64,000 nt of DNA from CBDCVD01 sp965224015 (lineage in GTDB: Bacteria > Pseudomonadota > Alphaproteobacteria > Rhizobiales > CBDCVD01): NCBI GenBank assembly GCA_965224015.1, contig OZ245032.1, forward strand, positions 1,364,001 through 1,428,000, read 5' to 3'. Under the pieces are notes generated by a model. That model saw only the letters and a program-made list of their open reading frames with translations. It made no database searches and was not told the DNA's origin. This document shows, in pieces, positions 1-9,151 of this stretch. How positions within the stretch are numbered: position 1 is the stretch's first letter; every line of letters begins with the position of its first letter. The position numbers and the translations under genes were made by a program.

Positions 1-1
1 G

Positions 2-619
2 CTCTATACGGCCTTTGTCAGTCTGGACATGAGCCTTTTGGAGATTAATCCCCTTGTGGTTACCAGCGCCGGGCAACTGTTGTGCCTTGATGCCAAGGTC
101 GGATTTGACTCCAATGCCCTTTATCGGCACAAGCACCTGGCAGAGTTGCGTGATTATTCCGAGGAAGATGAAAAAGAGGTCGAGGCCTCGAAATATGATC
201 TGTCCTATGTGGCCCTTGATGGTTCCATCGGGTGCATGGTCAATGGCGCTGGACTGGCCATGTCGACGATGGATATTATCAAGCTTTACGGGGAGGAGCC
301 GGCGAACTTTCTTGATGTCGGTGGCGGCGCCAGTACCGAGAAGGTTACCGCAGCATTCAAGATCATTACCGCCGATCCCAATGTTAAGGGTATTTTGGTC
401 AACATTTTTGGTGGCATTATGCGTTGCGATATCATTGCGGAAGGTGTGGTGACAGCGGTCAGGCAAGTGGGGCTGGAGGACCCGCTGGTGGTGCGTCTTG
501 AGGGAACGAATGTGGAAAAAGGAAAGCAGATACTGGAACAATCAGGTTTGAACATCATTCCGGCCAGCGATCTGGACGATGCCGCACAAAAAATTGTTGC
601 AGCTATAAAGGCGGCTTGA
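2..619 (+). CDS. sucC: Succinyl-CoA synthetase (ADP-forming) beta subunit, C-terminal part
   Basis: The reading frame is open from the window edge, so only the last 205 residues of a protein usually near 390 aa are present. It binds nucleotide and metal and works with SucD to convert succinyl-CoA to succinate with substrate-level ATP/GTP formation. Visible family signatures are the end of the ATP-grasp fold (SLLEINPLVV), the glycine-rich GGGASTEK loop, NIFGGIMRCDIIA, and the closing RLEGTNVEKGKQIL. An internal ATG at 29 is not the start because homology continues upstream. It heads the visible part of a suc operon. Confidence 0.97.
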   Translation, partial: LYTAFVSLDMSLLEINPLVVTSAGQLLCLDAKVGFDSNALYRHKHLAELRDYSEEDEKEVEASKYDLSYVALDGSIGCMVNGAGLAMSTMDIIKLYGEEPANFLDVGGGASTEKVTAAFKIITADPNVKGILVNIFGGIMRCDIIAEGVVTAVRQVGLEDPLVVRLEGTNVEKGKQILEQSGLNIIPASDLDDAAQKIVAAIKAA

Positions 620-883
620 ACCTATGCACCCCGATAAACGCAATGAACCTGGTTTTATCCCTACGTCCATCCAACAGGGGCGGATGGCTCCGTGAGGTGG
701 GCCTGTCTATTAACGGGCATCACTAGCCCCCGCCCTGGCCTTAGGCCACCCCCAGGGTACCCTTTAGTGGCTGGCCATGTCGTCAGTAGACGTTTCCGGG
801 TGCGAGAGGCTTTGCAAGCTTATCTTTGCAGCGCGCCGGGTCGCCATTGGTGCCGCGGTGCCGGTAATCTGTAGGATCGATTC
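620..883 (+). other. sucC-sucD spacer
   Basis: This 264-bp spacer is unusually long for sucC-sucD, which are normally a few bases apart. I see no tRNA, gene or clear hairpin terminator. The stretch near 776-800 (gtcgtcagtagacgtttcc) resembles one at 23040-23060 and sequence next to the family B end at 62771, so a decayed repeat may have widened the gap. Confidence 0.4.
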
Positions 884-1759
884 ATGGCTATACTTGTTGA
901 CAGCGATACCAAAGTTATCTGCCAGGGGCTTACCGGCAGCCAGGGGACGTTTCACACCGAGCAGGCGCTCGAATATGGAACACAAATGGTTGCTGGTGTA
1001 ACCCCAGGCAAGGGCGGGAGCGAACATCTCGGTTTGCCGGTTTTTGACACCGTAAGTGAGGCCAGGGCGCAAACCGGCGCTGAGGCCAGTGTGATCTATG
1101 TGCCGCCGCCCTTTGCCGGTGATGCCATTGCCGAGGCTATTGCTGCGGAAATTAAATTGATCGTTTGTATCACTGAGGGCATCCCCGTGCTTGACATGGT
1201 CAAGGTCAAACGGGCCCTGTGCGGCTCTCCCTCCCGCCTGATCGGGCCCAATTGCCCTGGGATCATTACCCCTGAGGCCTGCAAGATTGGCATTATGCCG
1301 GGGCACATTCATCGGCGCGGCTCGGTGGGTATCGTATCGCGATCGGGCACACTGACTTATGAAGCTGTGGCGCAGACAACGGCGGAGGGGCTGGGCCAGT
1401 CCACATGTATCGGTATCGGTGGGGACCCGGTCAAGGGTACCGAATTTATCGATGTGCTGGACATGTTTTTGCATGACCCGGAGACTGCATCCATTGTCAT
1501 GATCGGCGAGATCGGCGGCTCGGCGGAAGAGGACGCGGCACAATTTCTGGCTCACCACAAAGTAAAAAAGCCGACCGTGGCTTTTATTGCAGGACGGACC
1601 GCGCCTGCGGGGCGGCGCATGGGACACGCGGGTGCCATTATTTCCGGTGGCAAGGGCGGTGCCGACGACAAGATTGCTGCCCTTGAGGCGGCGGGGATCA
1701 CCGTGTCCCCGTCACCGGCCAAAATCGGCGCAACGCTGGTGAGCCTGTTAAAGGGATAA
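884..1759 (+). CDS. sucD: Succinyl-CoA synthetase alpha subunit
   Basis: A 291-aa protein of normal family length, the catalytic partner of SucC. The N-terminal CoA-binding Rossmann domain shows TGSQGTFHTEQALEYG and GVTPGKGG. The phosphohistidine loop GHAGAIISGGKGGADDK places the catalytic histidine at residue 248. The ATG at 884 begins the conserved N-terminus (MAILVDSDTKVICQGLTG). It lies downstream of sucC and upstream of sucA on the same strand, consistent with a single TCA-cycle operon. Confidence 0.98.
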   Translation: MAILVDSDTKVICQGLTGSQGTFHTEQALEYGTQMVAGVTPGKGGSEHLGLPVFDTVSEARAQTGAEASVIYVPPPFAGDAIAEAIAAEIKLIVCITEGIPVLDMVKVKRALCGSPSRLIGPNCPGIITPEACKIGIMPGHIHRRGSVGIVSRSGTLTYEAVAQTTAEGLGQSTCIGIGGDPVKGTEFIDVLDMFLHDPETASIVMIGEIGGSAEEDAAQFLAHHKVKKPTVAFIAGRTAPAGRRMGHAGAIISGGKGGADDKIAALEAAGITVSPSPAKIGATLVSLLKG

Positions 1760-1873
1760 AGCGAAAGCGACAAATCCGGTGCCCGGCAACCCGAGGGCGT
1801 AAAATAGCGATAATTTGACGGGGAAGTGATGGGCGCCAGACAAAAGCTTTTGTTATAAGATTAGAGGCAAACT

Positions 1874-4800
1874 ATGAGGGCCTTCTCCGGTGCTGTTAGA
1901 GCGCTGGGGCCATGGCAAAAAGCAGCAAACCAACCCAGTGAGCGCGTGAACGAGCGCGATTTGAGTCCTATGTCCAGACAAATTGAAAACGAGCGTTTTG
2001 CACTGACTTCCTTTCTCTATGGCGCCAATGCAGGCTATATTGAAGACCTTTACGCGGATTTTGTGAAAAACCCGGCTAGCGTTGACGACGGGTGGCGGGA
2101 CTTTTTCAGGCAAATTAAGGCGGACGACGGCGGCCACAGTAATGGTGTGGCGCCGCGCCAGGCGTCCTGGCAGAACCCCAATTGGCCACCCATGGCCAAC
2201 GCAGACATGATCGCCGCTTTTGATGGCGGGTGGAGCGCCTTGGAACAGCAAATCAATGGTCGTATTCAGGCCCATGCACATATCGCCGGCGTGCCCCTGT
2301 CGCCGGAAGAAACCCTGGCCGCCACCCGCGACTCTATTCGCGCCATCATGATGATTCGCGCCTATCGCATGCGCGGTCACTATCATGCCGACCTGGATCC
2401 ATTGGGACTGGAAAAGAAACCCTCTGCGGCCGAGCTTGACCCCATGTCCTATGGGTTTACCCCTGAGGACTATCACCGGCGCATTTTTATCGACTATTAC
2501 CTCGGGCTCGAGTTTGCCACGGTACCGGAGATGATCGCCATCCTGCAACGCACCTATTGCTCAACTCTTGGCATTGAGTTCATGCATATCTCTAACGGCG
2601 AGGAAAAGGGCTGGCTGCAAGAGCGCATTGAGGGGCCTGACAAATCCATCAGCTTTACCCGTGAAGGCAAAAAAGCCATCCTCAACAAACTCATTGAGGC
2701 GCAAGGGTTTGAGGCCTTTCTTGATGTTAAATATACGGGGACAAAGCGCTTTGGGCTTGATGGAGCAGAGTCCCTCATACCGGCTCTTGAGCAGATCATC
2801 AAACGTGGCGGCGCGCTTGGCCTGCGTGAGGTGGTCCTCGGCATGGCCCATCGCGGCCGCCTGAACGTCCTGGCGCAGGTTATGGCCAAGCCGCATCGGG
2901 CGATTTTCAACGAATTTAAAGGGGGCGCCTCGACCCCGGAGGATGTCGAGGGGTCAGGAGATGTGAAATATCATCTGGGCGTCTCCTCCGATCGTGCGTT
3001 CGATGGCAACAACGTACATCTGTCCCTGACCGCCAATCCCTCCCATCTGGAGATTGTCGACCCGGTGGTGCTTGGCAAGGTGCGCGCCAAGCAGGACCAA
3101 TTGAACGATGTGAGCCGCAACAAAGTTCTGGGCCTGCTTATTCATGGCGACGCTGCATTCGCAGGCCAGGGGGTCGTCTCAGAGTGTTTTGGCCTGTCTG
3201 GTTTGAACGGGCACCGCACCGGCGGTTCCATCCACTTTATTGTCAATAATCAGATCGGCTTTACCACCTCACCGCACAACTCTCGCTCCTCCCCCTACCC
3301 CACGGACGTGGCCAAGATGATCGAGGCGCCTGTGTTTCATGTTAATGGGGACGACCCCGAGGCGGTGGTTTATGCGGCAAAGGTTGCGACGGAATTTCGG
3401 CAACGGTTTCACAAGCCCGTTGTTGTGGACATGTTCTGTTATCGCCGCTACGGCCACAATGAGGGCGATGACCCCTCATTCACCCAACCGCAGATGTATC
3501 GGGCCATCCGGGAGCATCCGACGACTTTGACGATTTATGGGCGCAAGCTGGTCGAAGAGGGGCTGGTGAGTGAGGAGGACGTCGACAATCAAATCGCCCA
3601 ATGGCGCAAACATCTGGAAGAAGAATTTGAAGCCGGTGCCGGCTACAAGCCTAACAAGGCTGACTGGCTCGACGGGCGATGGACCAAGTTGAAAATTGCC
3701 GAAGAGGTGGAGGACGCCCGGCGCGGCAAAACCGGCATTGCGATCGAAACGCTGCAGGAAATCGGCAATAAGATTACCGAGGCGCCCAAGGAATTCAATG
3801 TCCATAAGACGATCTCGCGTTTCATGAACAATCGGCGCAAGGCCATTGAGTCCGGCGAGGGGCTTGATTGGGCAACGGGCGAGGCCCTTGCCTTTGGCTC
3901 GCTGCTGATGGAGGGGCATCCCGTGCGCCTGTCCGGCCAGGACTGCGAACGCGGGACGTTCTCCCAGCGCCATTCGGTCCTGAATGACCAGATCGACGAA
4001 AGCACCTACACACCGCTCAATAACCTTAGTAAGAACCAGGCCTACTACGAGGTTATCAACTCCATGCTTTCCGAGGAGGCGGTGCTTGGCTTCGAGTATG
4101 GTTATTCTTTGGCGGAGCCCAATGCGCTTACCCTTTGGGAGGCCCAATTTGGTGATTTTGCCAACGGCGCTCAGGTGGTCATTGACCAGTTTATTTCCTC
4201 CGGTGAGCGCAAATGGCTGCGCATGTGCGGCCTGGTCATGCTGTTGCCCCATGGATACGAAGGCATGGGCCCTGAACACTCGTCCGCCCGGCCAGAGCGG
4301 TTTTTACAATTGTGCGCCGAGGACAACATGCAGGTCGCTAACTGCACCACACCGGCCAATTATTTTCATATCTTGCGCCGTCAAATCCGTCGGGATTTTC
4401 GCAAGCCTCTGGTGCTCTTTACCCCCAAGTCATTACTACGGCACAAGCGTGCCGTCTCCAGCCTTGATGAACTTGGCCCTGACTCGAGTTTTCACCGCCT
4501 GCTTTGGGATGATGCTGATCATGGTAATGACCCGAACCTGAAGCTGGTTGCCGATGCGCGCATCCGGCGGGTGATTCTGTGCACCGGAAAAGTCTATTAC
4601 GATCTATACCAGGAGCGCGCCAAACGGGGCATTGATGACGTTTATCTATTGCGCTTGGAACAGCTATATCCGTTTCCGGCGCGTGCCATGATTACGGAAT
4701 TGTCACGCTTTAAGAATGCCCAAATAATGTGGTGCCAGGAAGAGCCGCGCAATATGGGCGCGTGGTTCTTTGTTGAACCCTATATTGAATGGGTCTTAAC

Positions 4801-4930
4801 GCAAATTGAAGCGAAACAGGCTCGCCCCCGTTACGCCGGCCGTGCCGCCGCGGCGTCGCCGGCAACAGGGCTTGCAAGCAAACATGCCCAGCAGTTGCAG
4901 GCATTTTTGGACGAGGCGTTTTCGGATTGA
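1874..4930 (+). CDS. sucA: 2-oxoglutarate dehydrogenase E1 component
   Basis: This is the thiamine diphosphate-dependent E1 of the 2-oxoglutarate dehydrogenase complex, which decarboxylates 2-oxoglutarate and passes the succinyl group to the SucB lipoyl arm. Visible signatures are the N-terminal E2-docking segment FALTSFLYGANAGYIEDLY, the HGDAAFAGQG and GFTTSPHNSRSS active-site segments, CYRRYGHNEGDDPSFTQP, and the pyrimidine-domain motif SGQDCERGTFSQRH. The ATG at 1874 has a good ribosome site (agagg, 6-nt spacing), but family homology begins near the in-frame ATG at 1970 (986-aa product). The extra 32 residues may be a lineage extension or mis-start. It is followed by sucB. Confidence 0.97.
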   Translation: MRAFSGAVRALGPWQKAANQPSERVNERDLSPMSRQIENERFALTSFLYGANAGYIEDLYADFVKNPASVDDGWRDFFRQIKADDGGHSNGVAPRQASWQNPNWPPMANADMIAAFDGGWSALEQQINGRIQAHAHIAGVPLSPEETLAATRDSIRAIMMIRAYRMRGHYHADLDPLGLEKKPSAAELDPMSYGFTPEDYHRRIFIDYYLGLEFATVPEMIAILQRTYCSTLGIEFMHISNGEEKGWLQERIEGPDKSISFTREGKKAILNKLIEAQGFEAFLDVKYTGTKRFGLDGAESLIPALEQIIKRGGALGLREVVLGMAHRGRLNVLAQVMAKPHRAIFNEFKGGASTPEDVEGSGDVKYHLGVSSDRAFDGNNVHLSLTANPSHLEIVDPVVLGKVRAKQDQLNDVSRNKVLGLLIHGDAAFAGQGVVSECFGLSGLNGHRTGGSIHFIVNNQIGFTTSPHNSRSSPYPTDVAKMIEAPVFHVNGDDPEAVVYAAKVATEFRQRFHKPVVVDMFCYRRYGHNEGDDPSFTQPQMYRAIREHPTTLTIYGRKLVEEGLVSEEDVDNQIAQWRKHLEEEFEAGAGYKPNKADWLDGRWTKLKIAEEVEDARRGKTGIAIETLQEIGNKITEAPKEFNVHKTISRFMNNRRKAIESGEGLDWATGEALAFGSLLMEGHPVRLSGQDCERGTFSQRHSVLNDQIDESTYTPLNNLSKNQAYYEVINSMLSEEAVLGFEYGYSLAEPNALTLWEAQFGDFANGAQVVIDQFISSGERKWLRMCGLVMLLPHGYEGMGPEHSSARPERFLQLCAEDNMQVANCTTPANYFHILRRQIRRDFRKPLVLFTPKSLLRHKRAVSSLDELGPDSSFHRLLWDDADHGNDPNLKLVADARIRRVILCTGKVYYDLYQERAKRGIDDVYLLRLEQLYPFPARAMITELSRFKNAQIMWCQEEPRNMGAWFFVEPYIEWVLTQIEAKQARPRYAGRAAAASPATGLASKHAQQLQAFLDEAFSD

Positions 4931-5000
4931 CGCAAGTACGAATAAGGGCACCAAGGCCATTGGGCATTGGGCATTGGTGGCAAAATGGTGGAGGCTGTTC

Positions 5001-6254
5001 ATGAGCAAGGAAATCAGAGTCCCGGCCCTTGGAGAATCGGTCACCGAGGCAACCATCGGCCAATGGTACAAGCAGGCCGGTGATGCGGTGGCCATTGACG
5101 AACCCTTGGTCGAACTGGAGACCGATAAGGTCACTATTGAGGTTCCCGCTCCCAGTGCGGGGACATTATCGGATATTGTCGCTGAGGCCGGTGCCACCGT
5201 GGAGGTCGGCGCCTTGCTTGGCTCTATTGCCGAGGGTGCGGGCGCCGAAGCTCCTTCGGCATCGGCCGGTTCGGCGGTCAAGGAACCACCCCCTGTAGCG
5301 GCGGCGGCGACCGCGGCACCGGCGGCCTCCAATGGCGCATCAAGCGAGAGCCCGTCGCGTGCGCCGGCACCTTCCGCGGCCAAAATCCTGCGCGAACAGG
5401 ATATGAACCCCGCTGATGTCGCGGGAACAGGAAAGCACGCTCAGGTGCTGAAAGGTGATGTTCTGGCCGCGATTGCCGCACAGGCGGCGCAGCCTGCCCC
5501 TGTACCCGCGCCCATGCCCCAGGCGAAACGCGCGCCCTCGCTTGTCGATGACGAGGCACGTGAAGAGCGTATTCCCATGTCGCGCCTGCGCCAGACCATT
5601 GCCCGGCGCCTTAAGGATGCGCAAAATACCGCCGCCATGTTGACCACGTTTAATGATGTGGACATGAGCGCTATTATGGCGCTACGCAAACAATACAAGG
5701 AATTATTTGAACAGCGTCATGGAACCAAGCTCGGTTTCATGGGCTTTTTTGCCAAGGCCTGCATCCAGGCCCTGCGCGATGTTCCTGCCGTCAATGGCGA
5801 GATCGACGGCACCGATATTGTTTACAAGAACTACTATCATATTGGTGTTGCCGTGGGGACCAGAAAGGGCCTCGTGGTGCCGGTTGTGCGTGATGCGGAC
5901 AGAAAGTCGATCGCCGAGATTGAGGCCACCATCGCCGATTTTGGCACCCGCGCGCGTGAGGGCAAGCTGGGCATTGAGGAAATGATGGGCGGCACGTTCA
6001 CCATCTCCAACGGCGGCGTCTATGGATCGCTGCTCTCCACACCCATTCTCAACGCACCCCAGTCCGGCATTCTCGGTATGCACAGGATTGAACAGCGCCC
6101 TGTGGCGATCGATGGTGCCGTGGAGGTGCGTCCGATGATGTATCTGGCCCTTTCCTATGATCATCGGATCGTTGATGGCAAGGAGGCGGTGACATTCCTG
6201 GTGCGCGTCAAGGACGCGATTGAGGACCCGCAGCGGCTGGTTCTTGATCTGTAA
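5001..6254 (+). CDS. sucB: Dihydrolipoyllysine-residue succinyltransferase (E2 of 2-oxoglutarate dehydrogenase)
   Basis: A 417-aa E2 subunit with three domains in order. The lipoyl domain (residues 1-78) carries ELETDKVTIEVP with the lipoylated lysine near residue 43. An Ala/Pro/Glu-rich linker leads to a peripheral-subunit-binding domain (about 118-155, SAAKILREQDMNPADVAGTG). The C-terminal acyltransferase domain ends with YDHRIVDGKEAVTFL, containing the catalytic HxxxDG. The start is the ATG at 5001, preceded by GGTGGAGG at 6-nt spacing. An in-frame ATG at 4806 lies inside sucA and is rejected. SucB receives succinyl groups from SucA and is reoxidised by Lpd. Confidence 0.98.
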   Translation: MSKEIRVPALGESVTEATIGQWYKQAGDAVAIDEPLVELETDKVTIEVPAPSAGTLSDIVAEAGATVEVGALLGSIAEGAGAEAPSASAGSAVKEPPPVAAAATAAPAASNGASSESPSRAPAPSAAKILREQDMNPADVAGTGKHAQVLKGDVLAAIAAQAAQPAPVPAPMPQAKRAPSLVDDEAREERIPMSRLRQTIARRLKDAQNTAAMLTTFNDVDMSAIMALRKQYKELFEQRHGTKLGFMGFFAKACIQALRDVPAVNGEIDGTDIVYKNYYHIGVAVGTRKGLVVPVVRDADRKSIAEIEATIADFGTRAREGKLGIEEMMGGTFTISNGGVYGSLLSTPILNAPQSGILGMHRIEQRPVAIDGAVEVRPMMYLALSYDHRIVDGKEAVTFLVRVKDAIEDPQRLVLDL

Positions 6255-6296
6255 TCACCGCGGCAAAGCGAACGTTGGCAAGTATGAGCAAACCCT

Positions 6297-7700
6297 ATGT
6301 CTGACTATGATGTCACCGTTATCGGCTCGGGCCCTGGAGGTTACGTCTGCGCCATTCGGGCCGCGCAGTTGGGAATGAAGGTCGCGGTTGTGGAAAAAAG
6401 CACAACCTTTGGCGGCACGTGCTTGAACGTAGGCTGCATTCCCTCCAAAGCGCTGCTGCATGCCTCGCACCTGTTGCACGAGGCATCACACGAATTCCGC
6501 CATTTCGGGATCGACATCCAGGCGCCCAAACTCAATCTGGCACAGATGATGGTGCACAAGCAGGATACCATTGATGCCAACGTAAAGGGCATCGCGTTTC
6601 TGTTCAAGAAGAACAAAATCGACGCGCACCACGGCACGGGGATCATTAAGGGCGCGGGGCATGTTGATGTGGTGGCCGAGGATGGCGAGCGCCAGGCGCT
6701 TAAGACAAAGCACATTGTCATTGCGACCGGCTCTGATGTGGCGCAACTGCCGGGAATTGAGATTGATGAAAAGAAGATCGTCTCATCTACCGGTGCGTTG
6801 GCATTGGAGTCCGTGCCCAAACATCTGCTTGTTGTTGGTGCCGGCGTGATCGGCCTGGAACTGGGGTCGGTTTGGGCGCGCCTTGGGGCGCAGATTACGG
6901 TCGTTGAATTTCTTGATCGCATTCTGCCGGGAATGGATATGGATGTGGCGCGCCAGTTCGAGCGAATGCTGAAAAAGCAGGGGTTTACGTTCCAGTTGGG
7001 GCACAAGGTCACAAAGATCGTCAATGCGGGCAAGGGCGTGCGTGTAACCGTTGAGCCTGCGGCGGGGGGTGATGCGAGCACAATTGATGCGGACAAGGCT
7101 TTGATTGCCATTGGCCGTGTACCCTTTACCCATGGGCTCGGGCTGGAGGACGTGGGCGTTGCGCTGGATGCGCAGGGCCGGGTGGTCACGGACACCCGTT
7201 TTGCCACGAATATCGAAGGCATTTATGCCATCGGCGATGTGATTGCCGGACCCATGCTCGCCCATAAGGCAGAGGACGAAGGGATCGCGCTTGCTGAAAT
7301 CCTCGCCGGCCAGGCAGGCCATGTGAACTACGATGTCATTCCCGGGATTGTCTATACCAACCCGGAAGTTGCCAGCGTTGGCAAAACGGAAGAGGACCTG
7401 AAGGCTGCCGCGGTTGCCTATAAAGTGGGCAAGTTCTCGTTTATGGGTAACGGACGCGCCAAGGCCATGCGCCAGGCGGCGGGCTTTGTCAAAATCCTGG
7501 CGGACGCGGCGAGTGACCAGGTACTTGGCGGCCATATTGTCGGCCCCAATGCTGGTGAACTGATTCACGAGATAGCGGTGCTGATGGAATTTTCCGGTGC
7601 CGCCGAGGATCTGGCGCGCACGTGCCATGGGCACCCGACCTTATCGGAAGCGGTACGCGAGGCCGCCCTTGCCTGCGACAAACGCGCCATTCATAGCTGA
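6297..7700 (+). CDS. lpdA: Dihydrolipoamide dehydrogenase (E3)
   Basis: A 467-aa flavoprotein that reoxidises dihydrolipoyl groups with NAD+. The FAD-binding dinucleotide fold IGSGPGGYVCAIRAAQLG opens the protein. The redox-active disulphide motif GGTCLNVGCIPSK gives Cys42 and Cys47. A second Rossmann motif, VVGAGVIGLELGSVW, binds NAD. The C-terminal interface motif HGHPTLSEAVREA carries the catalytic His-Glu pair. It closes the suc operon 42 bp after sucB. A family B end starts 9 bp after the stop codon. Confidence 0.98.
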   Translation: MSDYDVTVIGSGPGGYVCAIRAAQLGMKVAVVEKSTTFGGTCLNVGCIPSKALLHASHLLHEASHEFRHFGIDIQAPKLNLAQMMVHKQDTIDANVKGIAFLFKKNKIDAHHGTGIIKGAGHVDVVAEDGERQALKTKHIVIATGSDVAQLPGIEIDEKKIVSSTGALALESVPKHLLVVGAGVIGLELGSVWARLGAQITVVEFLDRILPGMDMDVARQFERMLKKQGFTFQLGHKVTKIVNAGKGVRVTVEPAAGGDASTIDADKALIAIGRVPFTHGLGLEDVGVALDAQGRVVTDTRFATNIEGIYAIGDVIAGPMLAHKAEDEGIALAEILAGQAGHVNYDVIPGIVYTNPEVASVGKTEEDLKAAAVAYKVGKFSFMGNGRAKAMRQAAGFVKILADAASDQVLGGHIVGPNAGELIHEIAVLMEFSGAAEDLARTCHGHPTLSEAVREAALACDKRAIHS

Positions 7701-7709
7701 GAGCCTCTA

Positions 7710-7800
7710 GAGCGTGTCAGGTTTTGCTAGATGTGTAACGCCAAGAGGTTGTCCCTGGTAAATGCATCGGGTGTAGGTGGCCATTCGTCTGATCATGAGA
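7710..7800 (+). mobile_element. Family B end plus linked repeat, downstream of lpdA
   Basis: GAGCGTGTCAGG follows the TA at 7708-7709, the family B terminal sequence. The next bases (ctagatgtgtaa, then ttgtccctgg) recur at 47771-47800 in the same order, so the unit is larger than the terminal repeat. There is no matching right end, so it appears to be a truncated copy. Confidence 0.6.
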
Positions 7801-7806
7801 GATGTT

Positions 7807-7885
7807 CGATTTCTCCCGCGCTGTCAAGGGCGCTCACGCGCCGCTTTCAGCGGTTTTTAAACCCTTGACAGCGCGGGAGAAATCG
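7807..7885. repeat. 79-bp perfect inverted repeat
   Basis: Two 24-bp arms (7807-7830 and 7862-7885, beginning CGATTTCTCCCGCGC) are perfect reverse complements around a 31-nt loop that contains a small CCGC/GCGG hairpin. On neither strand is the stem followed by a T run; the A run lies after the right arm. It is therefore not a standard intrinsic terminator, although it could block transcription leaving lpd or thiL. Confidence 0.85.
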
Positions 7886-7981
7886 AAAAAAAGCAATGAT
7901 CAGATGAATGACCCGATATGGCCTTGCTGGCGGCAATGGCCGTAATAGCCCTGACTTCAGACCGGCCACTTTGAGAACAAC

Positions 7982-8088
7982 TTATACCAGCGGTATGGGC
8001 TTTATATACACGCCGACTGGTGTACTGCCTTGATAACATAACTCTTTGACGCTAATCCATGAGTCATTGTTAAGGGCCCTTGGTATTA
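7982..8088 (-). mobile_element. Family A 107-bp element, copy 1
   Basis: Intact copy with TTATACCAGCGG at one end and TTGGTATTA at the other, in reverse orientation relative to the copy at 25930. It shares length and nearly all positions with the other family A copies. It lies between the convergent lpdA and thiL genes. Confidence 0.9.
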
Positions 8089-8109
8089 TTGAAAGATTGC
8101 AACTAAGCG

Positions 8110-9132
8110 TCAGTCAAAATGCGTGTAAGACATATGACGCAGCGCCATCAGCCCGTTTGCATCGACAAATTCCGGCGCCTCGCCTGCCTCGCCTGCCTCG
8201 CCTGTCTCGCCTGTCTGGGTGATCGTTCCAATGACGCTCAGCGGGATACGCGCCGCCGTCGCTTCGGCGCTTAATCCCGCGATATTTTCGGGCCGGACCG
8301 TCGCCAGGATTTCATAATCATCGCCGCCCCCAAGGATCGTGTGCATAAGCGTCGGATCGGCCTCAACGCACGCGCTCGCTGCCGGCGACAACGGCACGTC
8401 CTCGACTCTGACCGTCGCGCAAACGCCGCTGGCGGTGCACAGTTTGGCCACATCTCCAGCCAGCCCATCGGAGATATCCATGGCCGCGCTTGCCCAGCGC
8501 CGCAACCCCCAAAACAAGCCCAGCCGCGGCTGAGGCACCAAATAGCGATCCATAAGAGCAGCCTGGCTCGCCGCGCTCAGCCCCAGGCGCCGCGCGAGGG
8601 TCTCGTCCTGTTTAAGCTTCAGGCCAAGGGCGGCGTCGCCGATGGTTCCTGAAACCACGATACTATCGCCCGGACGCGCTGTTGAGCGCAATACCGCTGC
8701 GTTTTGGGATGTCAAGCCAATCACACTGACCGTGATCGTCAAGGGTCCCGGCGTTTTGGTCGTATCGCCGCCCATTAAGGCGAGCCCATAGTGTTTCTGA
8801 TCTTGCGCCAGGGCATGACAAAAGGCTTCGATCCACATCTCGGTCCAATTCGGGGGCAGGGACAGGGCGAGAAGATAACCGGAAGGCTCAGCCCCCTTGG
8901 CAATGATGTCACTGAGGGCTGATCGCAAGGCCTTCTTGGCAACAATGCCGGCATCCTCGCGCGCAAGAAAATGAACCCCCGCTATCACCGTATCAGTTGA
9001 AAGGACCAGATCGTGCCCTGCCGGGGACCTCATCACACCCACATCATCAATGAGCCCCAAAGCCCCGGGATTGCTGGCCAAAGGCGCGAAATATCTGGCA
9101 ATAAGGTCGAATTCCGTTTGCACTTTGGTCAT
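8110..9132 (-). CDS. thiL: Thiamine-monophosphate kinase
   Basis: A 340-aa cytosolic enzyme phosphorylating thiamine monophosphate to thiamine diphosphate, the cofactor SucA needs. Family signatures are GLIDDVGVM, LSTDTVIAGVHFL, ALSDIIAKGAEP, the Mg-binding MDISDGLAGDVAKLC, and GGGDDYEIL. Near the C-terminus there is a small acidic Gly-Glu-Ala repeat (GETGEAGEAGEA) from a 9-bp DNA repeat at 8167-8215. It is the last gene of ribD-ribE-ribH-nusB-thiL. Its 19-bp spacer from nusB is almost entirely a family B terminal sequence, and I see no good ribosome site. Confidence 0.96.
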   Translation of the reverse strand: MTKVQTEFDLIARYFAPLASNPGALGLIDDVGVMRSPAGHDLVLSTDTVIAGVHFLAREDAGIVAKKALRSALSDIIAKGAEPSGYLLALSLPPNWTEMWIEAFCHALAQDQKHYGLALMGGDTTKTPGPLTITVSVIGLTSQNAAVLRSTARPGDSIVVSGTIGDAALGLKLKQDETLARRLGLSAASQAALMDRYLVPQPRLGLFWGLRRWASAAMDISDGLAGDVAKLCTASGVCATVRVEDVPLSPAASACVEADPTLMHTILGGGDDYEILATVRPENIAGLSAEATAARIPLSVIGTITQTGETGEAGEAGEAPEFVDANGLMALRHMSYTHFD

Positions 9133-9135
9133 CAG

Positions 9136-9151
9136 TTAGAGCGTGTCATGT
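9136..9151 (+). mobile_element. Family B terminal fragment in the nusB-thiL junction
   Basis: TTAGAGCGTGTCATGT fills the gap between the nusB stop (9152-9154) and the thiL start (9130-9132) on the minus strand. It matches the family B end, including the flanking TA. The rest of the element is missing, so this is a relic or an excision footprint. Confidence 0.6.

Noticed and set aside
764..1627. 287-aa minus-strand frame opposite sucD
   Set aside because: It overlaps sucD completely, which has clear family motifs; the reverse product has no recognisable domain.
7807..7885. Intrinsic terminator for lpdA or thiL
   Set aside because: The stem is perfect but not followed by a T tract on either strand in the correct position; kept as an inverted repeat only.
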